IMG/VR virus record: IMGVR_UViG_3300031722_000175
Location: 1 to 23,228 of that record
Direction: 5' to 3' (one strand)
DNA: 23,228 nucleotides
DNA from: a virus
The translations under genes and the position numbers were made by a program. The notes below the pieces were generated by a model. The model searched no databases, was not told the origin of the DNA, and saw only the letters and a program-made list of their open reading frames with translations. Below are positions 16,736 through 22,940 of this stretch, piece by piece. Position 1 is the stretch's first letter. Every line of letters starts with the position of its first letter.

Positions 16736-17164
16736 CTACAGAAGTTTCTCTAACGTTAGCAGTTTCCCAACAACGTCTTTGAACTTGAAGGTCCTCCAAA
16801 CGCCAGGATGCAGTGGTCGTGGATGATCTTCAAGCTTCACCCAACAATACCCTCGATGCTCGCCGTTTAAAATAGGTACAAATTCGTCTGTGACTGAGAT
16901 CACGAAGGTGTGATACGTGAATCGACGGTTCGGGCTCGTGAAGGTTTCAATAGGGATCGTTTTGTTGCTACTTAGATCGACGCCAATCTCCTCGCTTATT
17001 TCACGGTACAACGTCACGGTGGGCCGCTCACCATCTTCGGCCTTGCCACCCACTAGCCCCCATGTCCCACCGTATTTTGCGCCGTCGCGGAGAAGGAACA
17101 GGTAACGCCCAGTGCTAGTAGAGTAGATGAGGCATCCTACTCCGACTTTATCGATGCTCGTCAC
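16736..17164 (-). CDS. Nudix hydrolase (142 aa)
   Basis: A complete Nudix box (G-x5-E-x7-REU-x-EE-x-G-U) is present: G40, E46, R54-E55-I56, E58-E59, G61, V62, within GGKAEDGERP and LYREISEEIGV. Upstream lies GVGCLIYSTS and WGLVGGK as usual for the fold, and the C-terminal half has HTFVISV and YCWVKLED. Length is typical of the family. These enzymes hydrolyse nucleoside diphosphates linked to another moiety. The substrate here is unknown, with 8-oxo-dGTP-type or nucleotide-sugar cleavage both possible. The only reasonable start is GTG at 17162-17164, one base after the TAA of the gp15-like gene, so translation is probably coupled. An AAGG directly before the GTG is too close to be an ordinary ribosome site. 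It is the last gene of the minus-strand neck operon. Confidence 0.93.
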   Translation of the reverse strand: MTSIDKVGVGCLIYSTSTGRYLFLLRDGAKYGGTWGLVGGKAEDGERPTVTLYREISEEIGVDLSSNKTIPIETFTSPNRRFTYHTFVISVTDEFVPILNGEHRGYCWVKLEDHPRPLHPGVWRTFKFKDVVGKLLTLEKLL

Positions 17165-17165
17165 C

Positions 17166-18563
17166 TTATATCACCATAGCCCAATTTTCTGGGAGGTAAT
17201 CGCCATCGATGCTCTTAGACCACTCGCCGTCTGATGGTAGCCATTTGAACTGAAGCCCAGTCTTTAGATTAGTGACATATTTCACTGCTGGTTGACCTTC
17301 CGCCGCGAACGACACGAACCACCGCGTACCGTCAAATTCGATGATGTCGTTAGCCTTTGCTACGAGATCACTACCGTCTGCGCCATGCCATGCAGCAGCA
17401 GAGTAGGTATTATCTGCCGACCCGATGTCGTTGAGAATGAGGTACCGGGTACCAACCGCCGCATCTAGATAGCTAGCATCTACTGGTACGTTAAACGGAT
17501 CAATCACTGCATCAACCGGGGGGATTGTATTTACTGGAATAGTATCGTCGAACACCGTGAAGAGTAAGACTTTATCGTCGGTGGGATGATACGATACTGT
17601 ACCAATCACTGTGCTGCTGTTTGGTTGCTCTAATCGAACCTGCGAGACACCATTTGTTAGCTCTAAGCCGTACATCGCTACCAGCGTATGCCAGTTATAA
17701 GTGTCACCAGTTTCAAGCCCTATTGACGACGGTGTGGCGCTAGTCACATTATGCGGATAGAACAGCCGAAGTTGCCCGTTAAAATACTGTACTCCATATT
17801 GCGTTTGTGATACCATTCTTCTCATAGTTGCTAGTGTTGGTAGGTCAGAAATGTCAGAAATCAGATCACCACTCTCGTCAAAAATGTTCATGATGATCTT
17901 CTGGATCACGCCAAGTTGTTTGACCTTCGCCGGCAAGCTGTACCATATTGGGAGTTCGAAGTTCATTGTGAAGACGTCGATCGCATCTTCGCCACCAGAT
18001 GGAATTGTTCTACTTGTGTAATTAGTGCCAGTTAGTAAAATTGCACTTAAACTAGTCCAATCTAGGTAGTTGTCTGTGCTCTGTACCTCAATAGACGGAT
18101 TAAATAACGGAGTGATCTGCTCAATTAGTTGTAATTTTTGGGTTAGGTTGCTAGTCCAGATATCAAGCTTTAGCAGCATCTTATATGGAACTGGCATCAT
18201 TCGTTCTACGGTGAATCCATCACCTAGAGAATGCCCCCAAGTATCTGTTGTGGAATCGTAGTTACGTTCTCGAATATTAACTTTACTGACGTGGTACGGT
18301 TCTTGGACACGACCTCGATCATAGTCTAGGCCACTTATGTAGCATGACATGCACGGTACAGTCGCTAGGCTATTTTCAGAATTCCCTCTTACGATTTGAG
18401 CAGCCATTCGAGAAGGATCTCCCCAAACGACTGGCACCTGTTGTAAGAGCTTATTGCCGTTACGGTCAGCGCCGAACTCCACCTGGAAGTTTGACATTGC
18501 CCTGATGAATTGCAATATGAATCTACGTGTCTGTCCGTCGTAGCTAAAAGCGTTTAGTCCCAT
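17166..18563 (-). CDS. 15: gp15-like tail sheath stabiliser/tail terminator, long form (465 aa)
   Basis: The N-terminal ~230 residues follow the T4 gp15 pattern: FSYDGQTRRFILQFIRAMSN (T4 has a similar YNSSFRRYATLMGDLFSNIQ), a VPVVWGDPSRMA segment, PYKMLLKLDIWTSNL and IEQITPLFNPSIEV (T4: IVEQILPYFQPHF), a LTGTNYTS region, and FTMNFELPIWYSLPAKV. In T4, gp15 caps the tail tube and sheath and joins the tail to the neck. The ATG at 18563 is 9 bp after the gp14-like stop, with an AAGGA site overlapping that stop. The protein is much longer than T4 gp15 (about 270 residues). The extra ~200 C-terminal residues include GTRYLILNDIG, NDIIEFDGTRWFVSF and a final LQFKWLPSDGEW and YLPENWAMVI, apparently a separate beta domain. 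Confidence 0.8.
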   Translation of the reverse strand: MGLNAFSYDGQTRRFILQFIRAMSNFQVEFGADRNGNKLLQQVPVVWGDPSRMAAQIVRGNSENSLATVPCMSCYISGLDYDRGRVQEPYHVSKVNIRERNYDSTTDTWGHSLGDGFTVERMMPVPYKMLLKLDIWTSNLTQKLQLIEQITPLFNPSIEVQSTDNYLDWTSLSAILLTGTNYTSRTIPSGGEDAIDVFTMNFELPIWYSLPAKVKQLGVIQKIIMNIFDESGDLISDISDLPTLATMRRMVSQTQYGVQYFNGQLRLFYPHNVTSATPSSIGLETGDTYNWHTLVAMYGLELTNGVSQVRLEQPNSSTVIGTVSYHPTDDKVLLFTVFDDTIPVNTIPPVDAVIDPFNVPVDASYLDAAVGTRYLILNDIGSADNTYSAAAWHGADGSDLVAKANDIIEFDGTRWFVSFAAEGQPAVKYVTNLKTGLQFKWLPSDGEWSKSIDGDYLPENWAMVI

Positions 18564-18572
18564 TGTAATTCC

Positions 18573-19820
18573 TTAGTAATCAGCCTTAGGCCGTAATGCT
18601 TTTGACAGCCCTTGTGCGCTAGGTATGACTGTGTCGTTCTGCGTAACACTACCATCCGGATTAACGTGCGGATGACGAATTGTCATCGTGTTTAGATTGT
18701 TGGCGAAAGAGTTCTTTAGCGTGTCGTTACCATCTACTGTTGTGGTACTAATCGGTCCTGGACCAACCTTCGTCCTTACAACATCTTCAACCTTGATCCA
18801 TTTTTGCCCGTTGAACCGGAACATGCGATTTGGAAGATAATCTAACCTGATGTGATAATCGCCTTGCCCTGGTTCTAGCGGGAATGACACCCCAGCAGTA
18901 ACCGGAAGACCATTCGGTGCTAAGCCATCGCCACTTAGATATCCACTAGGGTTCTGTTCCGTAGTCGGGCTAAAAGTCGCATCGCTTGAATTTAACGTAG
19001 AATTATCGCTTGTTTCAATTACACTATCGGAAGTGAGTGGGTGTCGTTTGGTATTCCCTTCCTTATCAGACCCATACGAGAAAATCTTACTCACGTCGTA
19101 ACCACTCTTTGGCACTTCTGCTTCTGCTTGTGTAACGACTGAATTGTTGATATTAATGTAATTTTGGTATGTGCTCATCAGATCGCCTAATGTTCCTGTG
19201 GCAGTGTTTGTGCCCTTTGGTCCTGCTGTATTTGTGACCTTGATTTGATTGAGGATGTCTTTGTACTCTTGAGAATCGACGAGCGGTGTCAGCTTACAGC
19301 GCCAAATGTGCGGGTACCACAGCACGCTGAATCCTTCTGCCGCCCATGAGCAATCGCCGACGACATAGTATCGTTTCAACGAGCCTTCTACCGTAGCCAC
19401 ATCATCGTCTTTAAGATGGGTCAGTTCAAGGACATCGCCGTTCATAATCTTGCGCCCGATACGCCCGATCATATCGTTGTAGTGGAACGACATCACGATG
19501 GTCCCAGTCTGCAGGAAGATGCCGAACTGTGATAGATCGAAATCATTGTCGGACCGCGAGTAATAGCCACGCATCACGTAGACGTCAGTGTCGTATTTTC
19601 GATCACGATTTTCCATGAACAGAATGTCCTGGATGTTCCACTCACTCTGAGTAGCGTAGGACGGCTGGGTCGCATCACCTGTTGGCCCCTGGTCGATCGG
19701 CCCAAGATATTTGTGCAGGTTGATGATCGTCCCATTCACATCATAGTAGGCTAGGACCTGTCGGTCAATCCAGCGGTAGTCTGCTCCCTTTTCTGGGCGG
19801 TGATTCGTCATCTTCGGCAT
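18573..19820 (-). CDS. 14: gp14-like neck/head-closure protein, long form (415 aa)
   Basis: The ATG at 19820 follows CAGGAGAAAAGA. The N-terminal half matches the layout of T4 gp14: NIQDILFMENRDRKYDTDVY then VMRGYY (T4: [24 protein letters not shown]), FGIFLQTGTIVMSFHYND (T4: FGMQVQDEVTLSINPN), GDVLELTHLKDDD (T4: GDLIYFPMDN), RYYVVGDCSWAAEG (the partner-domain strand) and WRCKLTPLVDSQEYKDIL. In T4, gp14 with gp13 closes the portal and connects head to tail. Residues about 200-330 look like a flexible Ser/Thr/Asn-rich linker, followed by LPNRMFRFNGQKWIKVEDVV and a basic tail. Length exceeds T4 gp14 (256 residues). Order 14-15 is as in T4, which supports both calls. A late promoter lies 22 bases upstream. 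Confidence 0.75.
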   Translation of the reverse strand: MPKMTNHRPEKGADYRWIDRQVLAYYDVNGTIINLHKYLGPIDQGPTGDATQPSYATQSEWNIQDILFMENRDRKYDTDVYVMRGYYSRSDNDFDLSQFGIFLQTGTIVMSFHYNDMIGRIGRKIMNGDVLELTHLKDDDVATVEGSLKRYYVVGDCSWAAEGFSVLWYPHIWRCKLTPLVDSQEYKDILNQIKVTNTAGPKGTNTATGTLGDLMSTYQNYININNSVVTQAEAEVPKSGYDVSKIFSYGSDKEGNTKRHPLTSDSVIETSDNSTLNSSDATFSPTTEQNPSGYLSGDGLAPNGLPVTAGVSFPLEPGQGDYHIRLDYLPNRMFRFNGQKWIKVEDVVRTKVGPGPISTTTVDGNDTLKNSFANNLNTMTIRHPHVNPDGSVTQNDTVIPSAQGLSKALRPKADY

Positions 19821-19841
19821 TCTTTTCTCCTGCTCATCATG

Positions 19842-19849
19842 TATTTATG
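19842..19849 (-). promoter_or_regulatory. T4-type late promoter motif CATAAATA (minus strand)
   Basis: The minus strand reads GCATAAATACATGATG here, matching the late core ATAAATA. It lies 22 bases before the gp14-like start, with the AGGAG ribosome site between. It is the promoter for the 14-15-Nudix operon and sits 14 bp from the -35 box of the opposite-strand early promoter. Confidence 0.7.
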
Positions 19850-19862
19850 CCATGATCTCTGG

Positions 19863-19891
19863 TTGACTTTTACTCTCCGTCCTGCTATAAT
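19863..19891 (+). promoter_or_regulatory. Sigma70-type early promoter, possibly giving a leaderless mRNA
   Basis: TTGACT (19863-19868) and TATAAT (19886-19891) are separated by exactly 17 bases, near-perfect for a host sigma70 promoter. Transcription should begin about six or seven bases after the -10 box, that is at or next to the ATG at 19897. No ribosome-binding site fits between. Confidence 0.82.
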
Positions 19892-19896
19892 GCGTT

Positions 19897-20163
19897 ATGG
19901 AAATTAAAACAGCCTTGGATTTTCCGCATATCGAGATCAAACTGCAAGGTTTGATCGGTAAGCTTCCCCGAGCCCAGCATCGTTTTGATGGCATGAAGGT
20001 CTTGCGCAACATGACCAAGATGGTGTCGGAACTGTCAAAACGCGAGCTCACTATGCGGCGAACTGCCGGCAACCCGCGCCGATCAGTTGATGAACAGCTT
20101 GAGTTAATTAACTCTGAAATCTACAATTTAGAGATGTGGATCACTATGCTGATGCTGTGCTAA
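19897..20163 (+). CDS. Small early protein of unknown function (88 aa)
   Basis: The frame opens at the ATG five bases after the -10 box, so its mRNA may be leaderless. The next in-frame Met, at 19993, has only a weak GATGG in front. The protein is basic and probably helical (KLPRAQHRFDGMKVLRNMTK, VSELSKRELTMRRTAG) with an acidic, hydrophobic C-terminus (DEQLELINSEIYNLEMWI). No known motif is recognised. It heads an operon of five small genes, and a host-takeover role is a reasonable guess for a first gene under a strong host-type promoter, but nothing in the sequence proves it. Confidence 0.75.
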   Translation: MEIKTALDFPHIEIKLQGLIGKLPRAQHRFDGMKVLRNMTKMVSELSKRELTMRRTAGNPRRSVDEQLELINSEIYNLEMWITMLMLC

Positions 20164-20167
20164 CACT

Positions 20168-20395
20168 ATGACAACACCTTGTATATTGCCTCTTAACGTT
20201 GAAAACCGCCCCGAAATCTTAGGTTGGTGCTCTGCAAATTTCGGACCAGCTAGTGTTACACCGTTGCGCTGGTCATATAAGGAATCATTGCCAATAGTCA
20301 ACCCGATAACGTTTGAATCTCATTGTTTAGCAAGATTTGACTTTCAAGATGAAAAAGACGCCTCCTTCTTTTTGCTGAAGTGGGGCAGTAGATGA
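20168..20395 (+). CDS. Small early protein, paralogue 1 of the DAxxFxLKW family (75 aa)
   Basis: It starts 4 bp after the stop of the 88-residue gene, with no clear ribosome site of its own, so it is probably translated by coupling. The C-terminus carries FDFQDEKDASFFLLKWGSR, an acidic turn, then DAxxFxLKW. This ending is shared with the next two genes. An ILGWCSANF segment near residue 18 matches LVAWCQSAF in paralogue 3. The alternation of strand and helix suggests a tiny alpha/beta fold, and the family resembles short hypothetical proteins seen in many T4-like phages. Function unknown. Its last codons supply the ribosome site for the next gene (AAGTGGGG). Confidence 0.78.
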   Translation: MTTPCILPLNVENRPEILGWCSANFGPASVTPLRWSYKESLPIVNPITFESHCLARFDFQDEKDASFFLLKWGSR

Positions 20396-20646
20396 GATAC
20401 GATGTGTTTGATAACGATAACTTCGTAAGCGTTAATCTTTTTGAGTCAGCAGAGTCGCTCGGAATCATAGCTTGGCTTGAAGAGAATGCCGGGAGCAGTT
20501 GGTATTCACCGAAACCCGGGCCAAAAAGATGGAAGGCAAGCACTGTTCCTTATGCAGCTAATGAGCTCGGGCTTATGTATGAGCTTACTGTGCAATTCGA
20601 TCGAGCAGAAGATGCTACCTTGTTCGCGTTGAAGTGGGTGAGATGA
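20392..20646 (+). CDS. Small early protein, paralogue 2 of the DAxxFxLKW family (84 aa)
   Basis: The ATG overlaps the previous stop as ATGA, and AAGTGGGG six bases upstream, inside the previous gene's last codons, acts as ribosome site. The protein has an acidic N-terminus, a helix with IIAWLEENAG near residue 25, a proline/lysine loop (SPKPGPKRWK), and the family ending YELTVQFDRAEDATLFALKW. That ending is almost identical to paralogue 3 (EDATLFALRW), the clearest evidence of duplication. No catalytic motif is visible. Confidence 0.82.
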   Translation: MRYDVFDNDNFVSVNLFESAESLGIIAWLEENAGSSWYSPKPGPKRWKASTVPYAANELGLMYELTVQFDRAEDATLFALKWVR

Positions 20647-20822
20647 GCCAAGAATTCATCGTCGAAAACGTAAATCACGACGAGTTAGTAGCGTGGTGTC
20701 AATCCGCGTTTCCGGACCGAAATAGCTGGCTAGCCTACACTATCAGTTACAGTCTCGATACTATCATCACGTTTGATCACGACGAAGACGCTACTCTGTT
20801 TGCCCTAAGGTGGATAAAATGA
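20643..20822 (+). CDS. Small early protein, paralogue 3 of the DAxxFxLRW family (59 aa)
   Basis: The start is ATG 20643, overlapping the previous TGA as ATGA. An in-frame GTG at 20634 is possible but lies inside the ribosome site. The protein is the shortest complete member and may show the minimal fold: LVAWCQSAF helix, SWLAYTISYS strand, TIITFDHDEDATLFALRWIK ending. AAGGTGG in its last codons is a good ribosome site for the next gene. Confidence 0.82.
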   Translation: MSQEFIVENVNHDELVAWCQSAFPDRNSWLAYTISYSLDTIITFDHDEDATLFALRWIK

Positions 20823-21019
20823 AGCCCGAAAGCTTTTATGTTCACCTCCCTACTACACAAGATCTCGACTATTCTAGGATGCGTGAAGTACGGGCCGTAC
20901 TTCAAGGGATAGACATCAAAACTTGGTATTCTATCAACAGCCCGGAAATCTACCAGCGCGTTGATGCAGATACTGAAGCAGCACTGTCGTTCTACCTGCT
21001 TTCCTTGCCGGAAGAATAA
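20819..21019 (+). CDS. Small early protein, last gene of the coupled array (66 aa)
   Basis: ATG 20819 overlaps the stop of paralogue 3 as ATGA, with AAGGTGG eight bases before. The protein has an ADTEAALSFYLLSLPEE ending that is similar in position and pattern to, but much weaker than, the DAxxFxLKW motif. The Lys-Trp is missing, which fits because no coupled gene follows. The N-terminal half (FYVHLPTT, YSRMREVRAVLQGIDIK, WYS) fits a small alpha/beta protein. It may be a diverged family member or unrelated. Function unknown. Confidence 0.75.
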   Translation: MKPESFYVHLPTTQDLDYSRMREVRAVLQGIDIKTWYSINSPEIYQRVDADTEAALSFYLLSLPEE

Positions 21020-21033
21020 TTTCGTCTAAAGTC

Positions 21034-21061
21034 TTGACTTTTTCGTAGAAAAGCGTATAAT
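21034..21061 (+). promoter_or_regulatory. Sigma70-type early promoter
   Basis: TTGACT (21034-21039) and TATAAT (21056-21061) with a 16-base spacer, 35 bases before the start of the 390-residue gene. An ordinary leader follows with a CAGGAG ribosome site. It lies 15 bases after the small-gene array, with no terminator visible between. Confidence 0.8.
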
Positions 21062-21096
21062 TGCTGTATTGAAACAAACAACACAGGAGCAACAAA

Positions 21097-22269
21097 ATGG
21101 CAAAAGGCAAATCACTGATCAAAGCTCGTCCTAAAGCAGTTCGTCGTGACCCGTTGTTTACGGATGAGAAATACATTGGCGACGAGCCAGTTTGGGATAC
21201 GGTACGTGCTGCTACGTTTGACGACACCACGTTTGACCACTTCCTCCGCCAAAGCTTCCGTTACTACAATTACTTCTTCGGTGTCAAGGACATGAAGAAG
21301 CACGTGATCGTTTGGGCTAAAGCAAACATGAAGCTGACCAAAACGCAGCTTGACGCATACATTGCTTCAAGTCCGGAACTTACTCCGATGGCACTTAGTG
21401 GTCTTATCCGCGCTGAAGGCAAGGGTATGCCGATGCGTGAAAAGCATCGCACTTACATTGTTGACACGATCAGCAAAATCGTCGCTAACGCGGTGCCGGT
21501 AGTTGCTGTTGCTGCTGATAAAAAGGCAGTTAAGGCGGTTGCTCCGTCGATCCAAGATCGGCTTGCTGAAAAAACTGCCGGAATCATCGGCGAGATCGAA
21601 GGTCAACTCGATAACGTGTATATGGGCAAGGCAGTCGACTTCAAAGTTTACGATTACTTGGCTGCAAACAATTTTGCCCAAGCACAAGTTGGCAAAATCC
21701 GTGCAGTGTTCCAAAAACAAGCAGACGAACTGGCGTTGGCGCTGGGCGGTACTGATGAGCAACTGAAGGAAGGTTACAGCCACCTTACTAAGGCAAGCGC
21801 AAAGCGCGTGATGGAATATTTCACTACGTTGTTTGCTGATTTGGACAGCTACACGCACGTGAAAAAGGCAACGAAGAAGTTGCGCGTTAAGAAGCCAGTC
21901 TCGAAGGACAAGCAAATTGCTCGCGTTAAGTTCATGAAGGAAAGCAAGGAGCTCAAGATTGTGTCGATTAGCCCGGCAGACATTATCGGGGCCACGGAAC
22001 TTTGGGTCTATGACACTAAGTACCGTAAGTTGCTTCAATATGTTGCTGACTCCCATGGTGGCACGCTTGGAATTAAGGGAGCTTCAATAACAGGATATGA
22101 CGAAGTTAAAAGCTGTGGTAAGTCATTGCGCAAACCAGTCGAGCAACTTCGTGAGTTTAGTAAGTCGGGCAAAGTAGCTCTCCGCACGTTTATGGGAACT
22201 ATCAAAGCAGTAAGTGTGAAACTAAACGGACGGATTAACGAGAATCACTTGCTGTTGAAAGTGGTTTGA
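21097..22269 (+). CDS. Conserved-looking phage protein of unknown function (390 aa)
   Basis: The ATG follows ACAGGAGCAACAAA. The protein is Lys-rich with no signal peptide. Residues 1-145 include [35 protein letters not shown] and a basic loop. The middle (about 165-270) is helical, with [21 protein letters not shown] Lys-rich linker follows ([18 protein letters not shown]). The C-terminal domain has [40 protein letters not shown] and [16 protein letters not shown] recall relatives of this C-terminal segment in hypothetical proteins of large T4-like phages but know no function. The sigma70 promoter implies early expression and the basic linker would allow nucleic-acid binding. Both are inference. 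Its last 35 bp overlap, on the other strand, the end of the GIY-YIG endonuclease. Confidence 0.92.
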   Translation: MAKGKSLIKARPKAVRRDPLFTDEKYIGDEPVWDTVRAATFDDTTFDHFLRQSFRYYNYFFGVKDMKKHVIVWAKANMKLTKTQLDAYIASSPELTPMALSGLIRAEGKGMPMREKHRTYIVDTISKIVANAVPVVAVAADKKAVKAVAPSIQDRLAEKTAGIIGEIEGQLDNVYMGKAVDFKVYDYLAANNFAQAQVGKIRAVFQKQADELALALGGTDEQLKEGYSHLTKASAKRVMEYFTTLFADLDSYTHVKKATKKLRVKKPVSKDKQIARVKFMKESKELKIVSISPADIIGATELWVYDTKYRKLLQYVADSHGGTLGIKGASITGYDEVKSCGKSLRKPVEQLREFSKSGKVALRTFMGTIKAVSVKLNGRINENHLLLKVV

Positions 22270-22876
22270 ACTTACAGTTATCAAGATGCCAACGATGCAT
22301 GTTGGCAGTCTTGCCCAGCTTACCGCAATGCGGACATTGAGTAGGGAGTTCGGTAGACTTAATAATACCGAACTTTCCTTTATTCCACGGTGTTCTTCCT
22401 TTGAGATTAGCCTTGCGTTCCTCCGAAAATGTTCTTCCGGACAAGGCAGCAGATACGCTCGGCTTTGCTATCCCACGTTGTGAATCTCCTACTTTTTTGC
22501 CTGTGTCTTCCTTCCACTCTGCTACTCTTCGCCCAGCATATTTCTCTCGACGCTTTACTAAATATTCTTCGGTCCTACGTAAGCCAGATGCACCGTCACC
22601 GCCATCGGTCATATTGTGTAATATACCAGTTTTGATATCAAATCGCCCATACCACCGAATTAGCCACCGCTCTAAAGCAAAGGCCCCGAACTCAGTTAAG
22701 TTTACAGCTATGAATATAATCAATGATTTGTCTTTTGGAACAGGAATTTTGCCGTGAGGTTTATATGCTCGATTACCCTTACCTTTTCCGGTGTAATATG
22801 GAGTTCCTGCTTTTGCTGTTTTAGAATCTTTGCTACGCAGGTAAGCGTAGACGTAATAAATAAGTTTGTTGGACAT
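22235..22876 (-). CDS. GIY-YIG homing endonuclease, free-standing (213 aa)
   Basis: The N-terminal ~80 residues form a GIY-YIG-type nuclease domain in the variant common in phages: YYVYAYLR (7-14), [12 protein letters not shown] (26-37) with R36, and [13 protein letters not shown] (66-78) where E69 is the likely metal-binding catalytic residue, then [17 protein letters not shown]3-like DNA-binding motif follows ([20 protein letters not shown]), then a C-terminal zinc-finger-like motif with C181, C184, H194 or H197 and C201. This order (nuclease, DNA-binding helices, zinc finger) is usual for phage-encoded homing endonucleases. The start ATG follows CAGGAG. A late promoter lies about 57 bases upstream. 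It converges with the 390-residue gene and overlaps its end by 35 bp, so it is inserted without an intron. Confidence 0.9.
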   Translation of the reverse strand: MSNKLIYYVYAYLRSKDSKTAKAGTPYYTGKGKGNRAYKPHGKIPVPKDKSLIIFIAVNLTEFGAFALERWLIRWYGRFDIKTGILHNMTDGGDGASGLRRTEEYLVKRREKYAGRRVAEWKEDTGKKVGDSQRGIAKPSVSAALSGRTFSEERKANLKGRTPWNKGKFGIIKSTELPTQCPHCGKLGKTANMHRWHLDNCKFKPLSTASDSR

Positions 22877-22897
22877 ATAGCTCCTGGGCTGTCTAAT
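22869..22897 (+). promoter_or_regulatory. Sigma70-type promoter for the right-edge gene
   Basis: TTGGAC (22869-22874) and TCTAAT (22892-22897), spacer 17, each one mismatch from consensus. The -10 is followed by GCGG and an ATG at 22902. At 19886 the -10 box is likewise followed by GCG and an ATG within a few bases. The -35 overlaps the start codon of the minus-strand endonuclease. Confidence 0.55.
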
Positions 22898-22932
22898 GCG
22901 GATGGATGCTCTAACATCGCGATCTGCACTAT

Positions 22933-22940
22933 TATTTATG
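22933..22940 (-). promoter_or_regulatory. T4-type late promoter motif CATAAATA (minus strand)
   Basis: The minus strand reads GGCATAAATAATAGTG, the same GCATAAATA core as in front of the gp14-like gene. It is about 57 bases before the endonuclease start, so the homing endonuclease is probably a late gene. The motif shares its bases with a candidate ATG (22938) of the plus-strand gene. Confidence 0.65.

Noticed and set aside
20298-20543. Minus-strand frame across the small-paralogue array
   Set aside because: It spans two plus-strand genes joined by an ATGA overlap with shared protein motifs and has no signals of its own.
21367-22056. 229-residue minus-strand frame opposite the 390-residue gene
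   Set aside because: No ribosome site or promoter, and the plus-strand gene has a promoter, a ribosome site and domain-like sequence over the same bases.
22401-22757. 118-residue plus-strand frame opposite the homing endonuclease
   Set aside because: The minus strand encodes a complete GIY-YIG domain, NUMOD3-like motif and zinc-finger motif with a good ribosome site. The plus frame is a shadow.
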